Below are positions 19,852 to 30,044 of a stretch of 64,000 bases of DNA, in pieces. The first letter of the stretch is position 1. The number at the start of each line of letters is the position of its first letter. Under the pieces are notes generated by a model. It did not search any database and was not told the DNA's origin. It saw only the letters and a list, made by a program, of their open reading frames with translations. This stretch comes from Orychophragmus violaceus. Taxonomy: Eukaryota; Streptophyta; Magnoliopsida; Brassicales; Brassicaceae. The DNA is taken from NCBI GenBank assembly GCA_030180135.1, contig CM058234.1:4774001-4838000 (forward strand). Reading direction: 5' to 3'. Both the position numbers and the translations under genes were made by a program.

Positions 19852-22782
19852 GTGCCGTCGAAGGTGAAAGACAAAGTCGCCAGACGACTGGCCTATAGCA
19901 CATCTGAGAAAAGCCACCATGAACAGAGCCGTAGCAGCGAGTCCAGGAGCAACCCGCGTAAGGAGAGCAACAAGAAAGATGCTCGCGAGCGGAGCCCACA
20001 TCGGAAGGAAGGGTCTGAAAAACCCAGACGGAGCGAAAGTCGGAGACATAATGACCGGAGTGATGAGAGGTATTCACCCGATAGGGAGGAACATACCAGT
20101 CACCAGACACGGGACGTGCACCACAGACGAAATTCGCGACATGAGAATGACTCGTACCGAGACAACTATCGCCGCGAGCGAGGTATGTCGTACGAGAAAA
20201 CTCATGGAACGTCTATTCGCGGAGCAAGTCGCAACCATGTCGAGAAACAACTGATCGAGCTCAAAGACACCCTAAAAGAATTAAAAGGAGAGGTCCATGG
20301 CGTGAAGGGGTCCGCACCCGAGATCGATCGGATCATCGAAGAAACTCGTAGGACACCCTTCACCTCACGCATCACGAACACGTATATCAGACAAAGAGAG
20401 AAGCTCAGGCTACCGATGTACGACGGCACAAAAGACCCAGCGACCCACCTCACAACGTTCAAAATCATGGCGGCAAAGGCACGGTTCTCATCAAGCGAGG
20501 AACGTGACATCGGTTTCTGCCAACTGTTCACCGAAAACCTGGAAGGGGACGCGCTAAACTGGTTCTCCCGACTCCCATCCAAGTCAATCAATAGCTTCTC
20601 TGACCTCACATGGGCATTCGTAAGGCATCACTTTGCCTACATTCGTAAGGACACTTCACTGAGTGCGTTGATGTCGATGACGCAAGAGAAGAAGGAAACA
20701 TTGAAAGATTTCGTAGAAAGGTTCAGGGCGGTGATGACACGAGCTGAGGCACCAGATAAGTTCACTATCGCGGCCCTAACAAACGCCGTCTGGCACGAAT
20801 CACCTTTTTACCAAGATCTAGTCGTCAACCCGCCACTAACCATCGAAGACGCACTCCATCGGGCAAACAAGTTCGTGGAATTGGAAGAGAAGAAGATCGC
20901 GTTAGCAAAGAGATTCGGTTCCGGCAAACAAGCAGATAAGAAAGAAGAAAGAGAACCCAGACAGCACTACGAAAGTAAAAGCGCCAAAACAATGGTTGTG
21001 GACGGCACCGACAAGTCCCGGTCATCAAAACCGTGGAATAAAAGAGGGAAAGAGGCAAAGAAGGCGCAAGCAGACTCCGCTACAGGGGATAAGTACTGCG
21101 AATACCATCAAGCTACGTCACACGACACGACTGAATGTCGGAACCTCAGACTAGCCAGGGAAATCGGAGTACGACATCTCTTGGCCCATTGTGATTCCAT
21201 GCTTGTAGCCAACCAGATCAACGGCGACTACGAAGCTAAAAATGAACGAATGGAGGCTTACCGAAAGACGGCGTTGGAACTCACCAGTTCCTTCGAATTC
21301 TTCGACATTTTCCAGATACCAAGAAAGGAGAATGCCCCGGCAGATGCACTCGCGTCGCTGGCATCTAATCCCAATCTCTGTCGACGGATCCCGGTAGAAA
21401 CGATCCATGAACCAAGCATCCCGCCCCCTGAGAGCAATCAAGAAGAACCTGAAGAAATAATCCCGAGTGGTGAGGACGACATGTGCTACAATATTCAAGC
21501 AAAGGGCACATACCTCATCGCTGTCCTAACCGGCGACAATAAAGACTGGCGGCTTCCGATAAGGGCATACCTGACAGAAGGAAAGCTCCCAGAAGATAAA
21601 TGGGAAGCACGACGACTTAAAGTCAAGAGCGCGCGATACACTATACATGAAGGTATCCTCTACAAGTATTCTGCTAACAAGATCCTCCTCAGATGCATAA
21701 ACGGAGATGAAGTAAGTCGGGTTCTCGAAGAAACGCATTCTGGAGCATGCGGAAACCACTCCGGAGGCAGGTCTCTCGCCCTCAAAATCAAGTTGAACGG
21801 TCACTATTGGCCGACTATGATAACCGACTGCGAAACCTATTCTAACAAATGTGAAAAGTGTCAGCGACATGCGCCATTCATACATCGACCCACAGAATTA
21901 CTTACGACGTCAACTGCGGCTTACCCGTTCATGAGATGGGCAATGGACATCGTTGGACCATTACCATTATCCAATCAAAGACGTTTTCTGCTCATTATGA
22001 CCGACTACTTCACAAAGTGGGTAGAGGCCAAGGCTTACGTCGCAATCCACGATGTCCAGGTTCAAAATTTCGTCTGGAAATACATAATATGTCGTTTCGG
22101 GCTACCCTATGAGATCGTCACAGATAACGGATCGCAATTCATCTCGAAAGTATTCGAAGGATTCTGCAAGAAGTGGGATATACGCCTTAGCAAGTCGACA
22201 CCAAGGTATCCTCAAGGGAATGGCCAAGCCGAGGCTACGAATAAAACCATCATCGCCGGCATCAAAAAGCGCCTTGAAAGCAAAAAAGGAGTTTGGGCAG
22301 ACGAGTTAGACGGCGTCCTCTGGTCGCATAGAACGACGCCTCGCAGCGCAACAGGAGCCACCCCTTTCTCCTTAGCCTTTGGCGTAGAAGCAATGGTACC
22401 GGCAGAAGCTAACATTTACACTCTACGCCGCTCTCTAATGCCGCACCATACTGAAATCAATGAAAAAATGCTAATCCAGGCTCTCGACACCTTAGAGGAA
22501 GAGCGGGATCGAGCCCTACTCAGGATTCAAAACTACCAACAGCTCGCAGCTCGGTACTACAACCAGAAAGTCAAGGAACGACATTTTCAAGTCGGTGACT
22601 TCGTCCTCCGCAAAGTTTACGAAAACACCAAGGAGCGGAAAGAAGGGAAACTCGGGGCGAAATGGGAAGGACCCTACAAAGTCACAAAAGTCGTCAAACC
22701 GGGAGTCTACGAGCTTGAATCAATGAAAGGCAAGGCTTTACCCCGATCCTGGAACTCGGCAAGCCTGAAGGAGTACCACTAA
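19852..22782 (+). CDS. Tat1 Gag-RNaseH-integrase fusion frame (deletion product)
   Basis: An uninterrupted frame of about 976 codons in the same register as the gag start. Its 5' end is only a stop-to-stop boundary; the first ATG after the stops is at 20185. The gag part has the capsid-like LEGDALNWFSRLPS region and a C-x2-H-x4-H-x4-C knuckle (CEYHQATSHDTTEC). At 21145-21150 (CTCAGA) it passes directly into the second half of an archaeal-type RNase H (HCDSML; ADALASLA), so the first catalytic residues are gone. Integrase follows, with H-H-C-C (CEKCQRH), catalytic MDIVGP, TDNGSQF and GQAEATN, and a C-terminal RSWNSASLKEY. Relative to Tat2 exactly 2511 bp (837 codons) are missing: end of gag, protease, RT, first RNase H. 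No further stop was gained. Confidence 0.85.
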   Translation: MPSKVKDKVARRLAYSTSEKSHHEQSRSSESRSNPRKESNKKDARERSPHRKEGSEKPRRSESRRHNDRSDERYSPDREEHTSHQTRDVHHRRNSRHENDSYRDNYRRERGMSYEKTHGTSIRGASRNHVEKQLIELKDTLKELKGEVHGVKGSAPEIDRIIEETRRTPFTSRITNTYIRQREKLRLPMYDGTKDPATHLTTFKIMAAKARFSSSEERDIGFCQLFTENLEGDALNWFSRLPSKSINSFSDLTWAFVRHHFAYIRKDTSLSALMSMTQEKKETLKDFVERFRAVMTRAEAPDKFTIAALTNAVWHESPFYQDLVVNPPLTIEDALHRANKFVELEEKKIALAKRFGSGKQADKKEEREPRQHYESKSAKTMVVDGTDKSRSSKPWNKRGKEAKKAQADSATGDKYCEYHQATSHDTTECRNLRLAREIGVRHLLAHCDSMLVANQINGDYEAKNERMEAYRKTALELTSSFEFFDIFQIPRKENAPADALASLASNPNLCRRIPVETIHEPSIPPPESNQEEPEEIIPSGEDDMCYNIQAKGTYLIAVLTGDNKDWRLPIRAYLTEGKLPEDKWEARRLKVKSARYTIHEGILYKYSANKILLRCINGDEVSRVLEETHSGACGNHSGGRSLALKIKLNGHYWPTMITDCETYSNKCEKCQRHAPFIHRPTELLTTSTAAYPFMRWAMDIVGPLPLSNQRRFLLIMTDYFTKWVEAKAYVAIHDVQVQNFVWKYIICRFGLPYEIVTDNGSQFISKVFEGFCKKWDIRLSKSTPRYPQGNGQAEATNKTIIAGIKKRLESKKGVWADELDGVLWSHRTTPRSATGATPFSLAFGVEAMVPAEANIYTLRRSLMPHHTEINEKMLIQALDTLEEERDRALLRIQNYQQLAARYYNQKVKERHFQVGDFVLRKVYENTKERKEGKLGAKWEGPYKVTKVVKPGVYELESMKGKALPRSWNSASLKEYH

Positions 22783-22796
22783 GACGGCAAGGCGCC

Positions 22797-22829
<33 letters not shown>

Positions 22830-23763
22830 GAGATTATGTACTATGAACTACGAGTGACTTGATTCTTCCTCGGAGGATACGTAGGCAACCTTTACCGGCA
22901 CAGTCACAAATCTAATAAAAACCTTATTTTTCAGATAATTTACCGTCTTGAAAGACAAGCAAAGCCAAAAATCAGGTAAGTCCTTTCATTAATATTCAAA
23001 TATTTGATGGTACTAACAAAGCCGAGTATCAACTCGCAAAAAGCCGAGTATCAACTCGCAAAAAGCCGAGTATCAACTCGCAAAAAGCCGAGTATCAACT
23101 CGCAAAAAGCCGAGTATCAACTCGCAAAAAAGACGAGCAAACGACTCGCATCATTAGCATCATGCCTCCTGGCCAGGGGTGTGGTCTTCCTTGCGCACGA
23201 GGTGCACATCGTGGTAAGGAAAAGCCGGGATCCGTCCCGCAAATTCTTCGCGGTGGGTGATAACAAATAAGTCGAGCACAGCATCGCACATTCGCCCACC
23301 CTTGGAATAAAGCCGAGCAAATTATAGACTCGCAAACCACCTTAGGGCAAAACAACATTAAAAAGTCGCTACTCGTTTGAAATTATCAAGAATAGTTTTA
23401 ATACGATAGCACGACTTGGTGATGAAAGTCGCTACAAGTTTAGATACAGTAGCACGGCTTAATCACATTTCGGTTTGTCAATGACGAAATTCATTGAAAT
23501 CGTCGGCGCCGAGCTTTATCTAATAAAGCGTTTATTCGAAGTTACTAAAATGTCTAAAGGGTTATCCAAGAGCAAACCTAGACAAGATTGGTACGGTTTT
23601 AAACTAGTATCTAATTAAAGTTTGGCAAAAGGAAGATAGACTGATTCAAATCACTATCAAAGCTTAAAAAGCAAACTTAAATTAAACCAAAAGAGTTTGC
23701 GATAAAATAGAGAGTTATTACAGAACTGATACAAATAAGGTACTAAAGACATTTGACGACTAC
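22783..23763. other. Tat1 post-pol noncoding region
   Basis: No gene. It begins with an A-rich tract (22798-22826), then a 22-bp minisatellite (23021-23130), then a GC-richer block (23150-23270) that is highly similar in Tat2 (36275-36390). After that, AT-rich sequence leads to the end of the antisense gene. Confidence 0.65.
23021..23130. repeat. 22-bp minisatellite with hairpin units, Tat1
   Basis: Five tandem copies starting at 23021, 23043, 23065, 23087 and 23109 of a unit GCCGAGTATCAACTCGC plus A-tract. Each unit contains the inverted pair CGAGT/ACTCG around a 4-nt loop. Confidence 0.88.
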
Positions 23764-26325
23764 TCAAGACCCGCCATCTGCAGCTGAAATGTCTTTCCGA
23801 ACAGACTGGACAAGATTGGCAGGAACCGCCTCCGGAATTATGCCGATATTAGTCCCGAATTGGTCGACATGCCGCGGGACAGGAGGAGGAGAATCGTGAG
23901 AACGGTTAAGGAGGGGATGATGAATAGGTGAGAGCACAAACGTAAGCTCCTCCTTCGTCACAACGTCCAAATTATCCAACTCCGCATCTGCTGCGACCTC
24001 ATCAGCGGCAATCTGGTCCAGAACAGCTTGAGGAACCGACACGCCTTGCCCGCTGAGTTTCTCCAGACATTTCTTAAGACCAGAAATCTGAGCCTGTTTG
24101 ACCTGCATCGCAACAGCAGTTTCTTGATCACCGATGTAGCGTTGAATAAGGTCGAAATGGGTCTGCGCCTTCGTCCTAGCAGCGGCCTCGACTCTCTCCC
24201 GCTCCTTTTGAACCAGATCAAGACAAGACTTCTGCAGCTGCTTTCTCTCCAGCTGAAATTTGAGGAAATCAGCCTTTGACTTCTCCTTTGCCTCCTTCAA
24301 TCTTCCTTCCAGGACCAGGTTGCTCGCCTCCAAAGCCTTCTTCTCTTCCTTGATCTTCTTGAGAAGATCATCCCGTTTGGTAACCGCGTCAGCCAACTTC
24401 TTCTAAGCCCAGGAGCTTTCCAACGCGACACGATTAAAAGCCGCGATCATCTGAAAACAGCACACCAAATGTTATAGTCGGCAAACAATGCAAAAGTCGG
24501 TACAGGAAACTTACCGTTGCCTCGGCATGCTTCAACCTGACGATAGCATCCGAGTGTGGCAATTCCTCCAGAACCGGCCAATCCGACTCGTTTCCTCTTA
24601 CGCACGTCAGCATATCAAAGCATGCCCGGGGACTGTTGATAAAAGGAACCTCGCTCTCATACTGATAAGCGAAGTTGTGGATCGAAGGGCGCACCTCTCC
24701 CTCCTTCACTGCGCGCCTGGGTCGCGCCAGAACAAGCTCCTTGTTAGATTCAAAGGGCTTCAAACTGCCAGACAAATCAGGGACAGTCCCCTTGAACTTA
24801 TAGAAGCGCTGCCATGGATCCTTTTGTTTAGCAGGCTCACCGACAACCGCTATCTCGGTAGAAGCATCCTCGACCGATTTGCCCGTCTTTGACGACTTAG
24901 ATGGTTTATCTTGAACCGACTTATCATCAGCGGGTCTCTTCCTTGATGGAACTTTGGGCGGAAGATTGGGAGGATTCACCACTGGGGCAGTCGACGTCGT
25001 ATTAACATCGGATCGAATGCCGCCCTGAGAAGAAGGAGCCTTGTCCTTGTCCTTTGACGACTTGGAGGAAGCAGAAGGTTTTGACGAAATCTCTTTGGAG
25101 TAATCCACGGAGTCGATTCTCTTAACTTTTCCCATCCTCCTTGGCTTGACAAGCTCTTCAGGGGTAACTTTTGTCTTGGTATCCCACTTGACTGCATTGA
25201 CGGACAGACGATCAGAATGAAACAAAGAAAAGAATGCCATAACAAAAAAAAAACTATACGAACCTTCGGAGATCTTTGGAAGGAACTTATTGATGCGGTC
25301 GCGAGTAAGGTCCGACCACTTGCGTAAGCCGAGAGATTGAATCTGCTCGAGAATGGGGAAGTAGTTGTCGGGATACGGCTTCAGGAAGGGATGTTGCACT
25401 GCAAAGATGAAAAAGAATTAAGTAAATTATCGAGATCAAAGGATAGCAAATTTGGGACGACGTCTACCATAATCCGTATTCCAAGACGTCCTGATAAGTC
25501 CCTTGTGTTCGTCAGGAACGACTAATGAGGACATTTCAACAAAAAATAGGACCGTTGCCAATTATTAATCTTGTTAGGCGCATCTGTCAAAACTCGGTTG
25601 CCGCTCTTGAACCGAACCGCGAAGCACCCTGGATTGGTGGCTTTCATGCGATTAACCGACGTCATTTCCTCGAAAATCTGTGCAGTTATCGTGATACCGG
25701 CTTCGGCCCCTAACACTAAAAGACCAACCATATGGCGAACTGCAACGGCTGACAGTTGGGAGATGGCGATCTCGCGACGATGACAGTACAAAATCAGCAA
25801 GTCGGGTAGAGGAAACCAACAACGGCTGCCCCCGGTATCGGTGTTGATGAAGTATGATTCGTAGAGGGTCATATATCCCGGAGGCGGACTCCAAGGACGG
25901 TCAAGCGGAAAGGGAATGATGACTTTGATATTTGGGTCTGCTCCACAGTCTCGAATCATGGATCTCACCGTAGATGCAGTCGACTTGGTACCTAGAATAT
26001 TACCGAAGCTTTCATAAGGATCAACCGGCAACGAAGGAGGAACATCGTCCTCGGAGTCGACTTGATTCGCATCGACATCATCCTCACCGTCATCAAAATC
26101 TCGTAACTGAGGTATGATTAACTCCTCCCGGCCAGAACTCTCGGCAGCACCGGCCTGACGGGATGTCTCGCAACGAAGTTGGAAATCTTCGACTTCGAAA
26201 CAAACAGAATGATCTCCCAGGCCGGATGAAGTACTCGAAGTGGATTGACGACTTGAAGAATCATCCGCAGATGAAACGGAAACAACTTCCTTATCTTTGC
26301 TTGAGGAACAGCGGATCAAAGACAT
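23764..26325 (-). pseudogene. Tat1 antisense spliced gene (aORF), putative gypsy-type transposon protein
   Basis: Antisense to the element. Exons: 26325-25468, 25398-25264, 25191-24515, 24450-23764, all with GT...AG introns of 64-72 bp that match Tat2 in position and phase. It starts MSLIRCSSSKDKEVV. The middle of exon 1 has GYMTLYESYFINT, then FPLPDLLILYCHRREIAISQ, resembling the 'putative gypsy type transposon' domain (Pfam Transposase_28 type). Exon 3 is Lys/Ser-rich and exon 4 is a charged, probably coiled-coil segment. Two lesions: a missing T in a T-run near the end of exon 1 (858 versus an expected 859 nt for phase), and TAG at 24405-24403 as codon 16 of exon 4. Additional antisense ORFs are known in Tat-lineage elements; their function is unknown. 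Confidence 0.75.
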
Positions 26326-26503
26326 AGCTAATCAAAGAACAAACGAAGAACGCGAGGGAAAAACGAAGATTTGATCTAAGAATCTATAAATTAAGATGGA
26401 GCAGCGGCGGAAGGATGACCGGAAAATAAAATATCGAGAGAGAGAATTACCTTTCAGAATTTCTTCACTCGAACGAACTGAGGAAGTAAGAAGCAGAGAA
26501 GGG

Positions 26504-26512
26504 CTACTTATA
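26504..26512 (-). promoter_or_regulatory. TATA box of the Tat1 antisense gene
   Basis: The minus strand reads TATAAGTAG 187 bp upstream of the antisense start codon. Tat2 has TATAAATAG at the same distance. A conserved AAG/GTAATT donor (about 26449) between TATA and ATG suggests a 5' UTR intron. Confidence 0.55.
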
Positions 26513-26803
26513 GTGAAAATGACGGCACAGCAATCGAGGCACATCATTACCTAGGCGACGCTTCGTATTTCGCGTCTACCCGGCAATTGTACCGATAAAC
26601 GATTCCGGTTTCGTTAAATCGCCATCGGTTTAGGACCAATCATTCGATTTACCATCAGTCAGCATTAGGCCGGATTGACCCAATAAGAAAATGGGCCGGA
26701 GCGGAAGTAGAATTCGCCAGACGACCAAAAAACGGGCCTACATTAAATCATTTCTTAAACCATAGGTTAACTCCTCGTAATGACGACTTTAAAGTCGCCA
26801 CAC

Positions 26804-26813
26804 TGGGGGGGGG
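26804..26813 (+). other. Polypurine tract of Tat1
   Basis: TGGGGGGGGG five bases before the 3' LTR. Confidence 0.75.
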
Positions 26814-26818
26814 CTTAT

Positions 26819-27362
26819 TGTTAGAGTCAGTATTAGCACCTTCCTAAAAATGCCTATTCATGAGTTTAGGTCGGCCCAGAAGGGAAAGTCGGAAATAAAG
26901 CCCAAGGCGGTAAAACCTAGGTTAAACCGAACTCGGGCTAAACCGGCTTACACTAGGGTTTGGAGGGTGACTAGTCCGAAGGCGCCGCGTAAGAAAGTCG
27001 GCAAAAGGAAATATTCCGTATCAAAGCGAAGCCGAGTTAAAAGGAAATATTCGTAATTATCTCTTACTTTCCTTATTATGATAAACCGACTTGTAACCCT
27101 ATATAAGGGAACCCCGATATTCAATAAAGATCACGCTTTTCTTATTATTTTTCGGCTTTGAGAGACTTTTAGAGCGACTTTGACCTAAAATTCTCTACGG
27201 CGACTTTCATAACATTCTTTACCGGCTTCCACCTCGGAAACACCGGCTTTTAACCCTAAATTCCCAAATCTCACCGCGTTCTTAAATTTTTCTTTTAGAA
27301 TCCCTAATTTACAAACCCTAAAACTCTTTCTATCTTCAGATAAACCGAGTTGAGATCTTATA
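26819..27362 (+). repeat. 3' LTR of Tat1
   Basis: 544 bp, about 9 differences from the 5' LTR; the last C of the usual ACA end is T. It reads rightward toward the ZRK gene 522 bp away. Confidence 0.92.
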
Positions 27363-27665
27363 AAGCCCATACACAAACTTCCTCGGTATCTTAGAAACAT
27401 ATGATGGCGAAGCGGGAAACGAACAGCATCATAAGGTTTGATGAACAAGCTAGTGTTCTTAGCATATCCAAAGATAGAGAGCTCATCAACTTCTTTATAT
27501 TCACAAGAGCTAGCATATCCAAAGATAGAGAGCATATCAGTCTTTGTCGTGACCGGTAAGTAACAGTGTTACTGTAACACACACCAAGTTTATGTGTTTT
27601 GCGCCTAAAGTCATGGTATTTCTGCGATGTTTCATCCTGAACAAAAATTTTCTCCATGGAGAATG
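27363..27665 (-). pseudogene. Fragment of an unidentified gene, duplicated at 55080-55455
   Basis: The minus strand gives FVQDETSQKYHDFR and further pieces with stops. The paralogous block at 55080-55455 gives FVQDDTLQKYHDFRC and cleaner sequence downstream. The copy here also has an internal short duplication (AGCTAGCATATCCAAAGATAG-type words at about 27455 and 27509, read in overlapping pieces). The protein family is not recognised. Its presence next to ZRK sequences at both places indicates duplication of a block containing ZRK plus this fragment. Confidence 0.45.
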
Positions 27666-27883
27666 GATTTTCCCAAGAGTTTACAAATATTTCAACAAAA
27701 AAAAAAAAACTATTTGGATGTTGACTATTCAACATATTTTGAGATCCACTCGTTTGCCTATTAATCAAAAGCAATCAATAGTCTTTTACTTAATTTTTTC
27801 CTCACTAAGAAAAAGAAATTGTGTGAGATCGTCTCTCTCTCAACCGTATCTGCAGAAACTGCAATCTGAGGCATCATTCGGCG

Positions 27884-28906
27884 ATGGAATGCTGGACAAG
27901 GAAGAAGAAGGAAAAGCAGGAGAAAGAGGAGAAGGAGAAGGCGAGAAAGTGTTTTCTCAAGAATGGAAGCATTTTTCTTCAGGAACTCATCGCAGACTGT
28001 AACGGCATATCAAACCCTATCCGAATGTTCTCTTCCGATCAAATCTCCAAGGCCACGAATCACTTCGATACCAAGTCTTCTCTCCCTGTATCAGGTTCAT
28101 CACACTTCACCTGGTACAAAGGCGTCATCGAAGGCAGATCTTACATGATCAAGAGATATACCGAGTCATTGTATATAGAAGAAGAGTTAGCTTACAAGGA
28201 TATTGCCTTATCTGCTCGGGTAAGTAATCACAGTGGTTTCCTCAAACTCATCGGATGCTGTCTTGAATTTCCTTTTCCAGTCCTGGTATTCGAAAATCCA
28301 GAATATGGACTTTTGAACCCTCGAGGAAGTCTTGGTTGGGAGGACGCGGCGCCGTTGTTGCCATGGAATGTTCGATTGAAGATTGCCAAGGAGGTTGCGA
28401 TTGCTATAACTTATCTTCACACGGCTTTCCCTAGAATCATTATACACAGGGATATAAAGGCAACAAATGTTTTCCTGGATAAGAATTGGACGGCTAAGCT
28501 GACTGATTTCTCGCTTGCCATAACACTCCCTGAGGGTAAATCGTGGATTGAAGAAAAGAAAGTAATGGGAACTCGCGATTTCTTAGATCCTTATTATTAC
28601 CAGACAGGCTTACTGACAGAGTACGCAGATGTGTACAACTTTGGAATCCTTATGTTGGTTCTTGTCATGATGGGAAGACCAGCAATTTTGAAGGATTATC
28701 CTAGTAGGGCTATTTATAATTATGTCAAGGATCTGCGAGAGAGAGGAGAACCTGTTGAATTCGGGGGTGATTCAAACGACATGAGACCTGATCAGATGAA
28801 AATGTTTCTCCAGCTGGCACTGAGATGCTGCGAGATGAGGAATCAAGACAGGACAACGATGATCATGGTGGCAAAAGAGATTAAGCTAATACAACAAGTA
28901 TCATGA
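27884..28906 (+). CDS. ZED1-related kinase (ZRK), RLCK XII-2 pseudokinase-like
   Basis: A single exon of 340 codons, near the usual 330-350 of the family. The lysine/glutamate-rich N-terminus (KKKEKQEKEEKEKARKCFLK) and NPIRMFSSDQISKATNHF are typical of ZRKs. There is no glycine loop; the beta-3 lysine is K90 (YMIKRY), H188-R189-D190 and N195 are kept (HRDIKATN), and DFG is replaced by DFS (208-210). In Arabidopsis ZRKs act at the plasma membrane or in cytoplasm as adaptors between the NLR ZAR1 and PBL kinases and sense bacterial effectors; that role here is inferred. The gene sits between two Tat elements, with the 3' LTR of Tat1 reading toward it. A 17-bp deletion relative to the copy at 63300 makes it stop about 16 residues early. 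Confidence 0.88.
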   Translation: MECWTRKKKEKQEKEEKEKARKCFLKNGSIFLQELIADCNGISNPIRMFSSDQISKATNHFDTKSSLPVSGSSHFTWYKGVIEGRSYMIKRYTESLYIEEELAYKDIALSARVSNHSGFLKLIGCCLEFPFPVLVFENPEYGLLNPRGSLGWEDAAPLLPWNVRLKIAKEVAIAITYLHTAFPRIIIHRDIKATNVFLDKNWTAKLTDFSLAITLPEGKSWIEEKKVMGTRDFLDPYYYQTGLLTEYADVYNFGILMLVLVMMGRPAILKDYPSRAIYNYVKDLRERGEPVEFGGDSNDMRPDQMKMFLQLALRCCEMRNQDRTTMIMVAKEIKLIQQVS

Positions 28907-29450
28907 GATGCTCGAAAATGGGTCTGATGATGGTCAGATTTAATGTTGAGATCATGCTCAGTCTGGGTTGTGTATTGCTGGATGTTGTCGACAAGGTATC
29001 GGTATCACCAATTTTGAGACGCAATATTGGGAAGCTTCAAGATGAGCAAATAGGTGCAATGATAATTACAAATGCAAGATATGAGTTTCGTACGGAAGTA
29101 TGGTCGTCTATGTGAGTGATTGAAAGCCAAAAAATGTTGAGATATATATTTAGTGAAGCTCTTGTTATATATATGTAGCTGTAAGGATTTGATAAATATG
29201 CTCTTAAAGAATTTTGTATTTAGCGTATGAGAAGTCTTTTCGAACTTCTTGATTTTAGAAGAACTAATCTTTCAAGTTTGTTTTCCGATGAGCTCGATGG
29301 AATCAGCGTCAGTTCCATGAACAGTCAAATTCATCCGTTTCTGGCTTCTACGTTAGAATAAGTTTTTAAAATTCTTTGTATTTTCTGGAAACATCATATC
29401 GTTTTACTTTTGCTTGAAAAAGGATTCTTCTAAAACACCTACATCGGTAA
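28907..29450. other. 3' flank of ZRK gene with duplicated tail sequence
   Basis: 28907-28960 is the out-of-frame remainder of the ZRK C-terminus. 28995-29165 is closely similar to 18607-18780 (GCAATATTGGGAAG...GAGCAAATAGGTGCA and onward). The rest has no gene and ends in the USE-like motif of the U2 gene at 29436-29446. Confidence 0.55.
29436..29446 (+). promoter_or_regulatory. Upstream sequence element (USE) of U2 snRNA gene, displaced
   Basis: CACCTACATCG matches the plant snRNA USE consensus RTCCCACATCG at 8 of 11 positions, including the ACATCG core. If Tat2 and one target duplication are removed, 34 nt separate it from the TATA box at 54487. That is the spacing of Pol II-type plant snRNA genes (U6-type Pol III genes have about ten fewer). 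Confidence 0.65.
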
Positions 29451-29999
29451 TGTTGGAGTCAAGTTTAGCACTTTCCTAAACGGGCCTATTCGTGAGTTTA
29501 GGTCAGCCCAGAATGGAAAGTCGGGAAAAGGCCCAAGACGGTAAAACTCAGGTTAAACCGGACTTAGGGTGACCGACTTACATTAGGGTTTGGAAGGCGT
29601 TAACTCGAAAGGATTAAGGCGGCGCTTGGCGATATCGATGATATGGAAATATTCCATATCTATCTAAAGTCGGGATATCGGGAAATATTCGTATTTATCT
29701 TCTATTTTTTCCTTATTTGTAAGCCAACTTGTAACCCTATAAAAGGGGAACCTATTGATCAATAATAATCACGCTTTTCTTAATATTTTTAGCCTGAGAG
29801 ACTTAAGAGCATCGACTTCGACTCAAAATCTCTCCGGCGACTTTTATAGCATTCTTTACCGGCTTCCACCTCGGAAACGCCGGCATAAAACCCTAAATTC
29901 CCAAATCTCACCGCGTTCCCAAATTCTTCTTTTAGAATCCCTAATTTGCAAACCCTAAAACTTTTTCTATCTTTGGGTAGACCGAGTTGAGATCTTACA
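29451..29999 (+). repeat. 5' LTR of Tat2
   Basis: 549 bp, TGTTGGAG...CTTACA. The PBS TGGCGCCGACTG starts at 30002. Confidence 0.92.
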
Positions 30000-30001
30000 A
30001 T

Positions 30002-30019
30002 TGGCGCCGACTGTGGGGA
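30002..30019 (+). other. Primer-binding site of Tat2
   Basis: TGGCGCCGACTGTGGGGA, identical to that of Tat1 and placed two bases after the LTR. Confidence 0.75.
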
Positions 30020-30044
30020 TTTCTAAGAGAAATTTCTGAACGAG

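Larger units (their letters stand above)
18914..27362 (+). mobile_element. Tat1: Ty3/gypsy Tat-lineage LTR element with internal deletion
   Basis: Two 544-bp LTRs (18914-19457 and 26819-27362) start TG and end ACA (one mutated to ATA). The target duplication AAGCC is at 18909-18913 and 27363-27367. A PBS beginning TGGCGCCGACTG directly follows the left LTR and a G-rich PPT precedes the right one. The LTRs differ at about 9 sites (about 1.7%). Inside are gag, a gag-RNaseH-integrase fusion created by a 2.5-kb deletion relative to Tat2, a minisatellite, and an antisense spliced gene. Protease and RT are missing, so the copy is non-autonomous. Lineage assignment rests on the antisense gene and the archaeal-type RNase H seen in Tat2. 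Confidence 0.93.
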
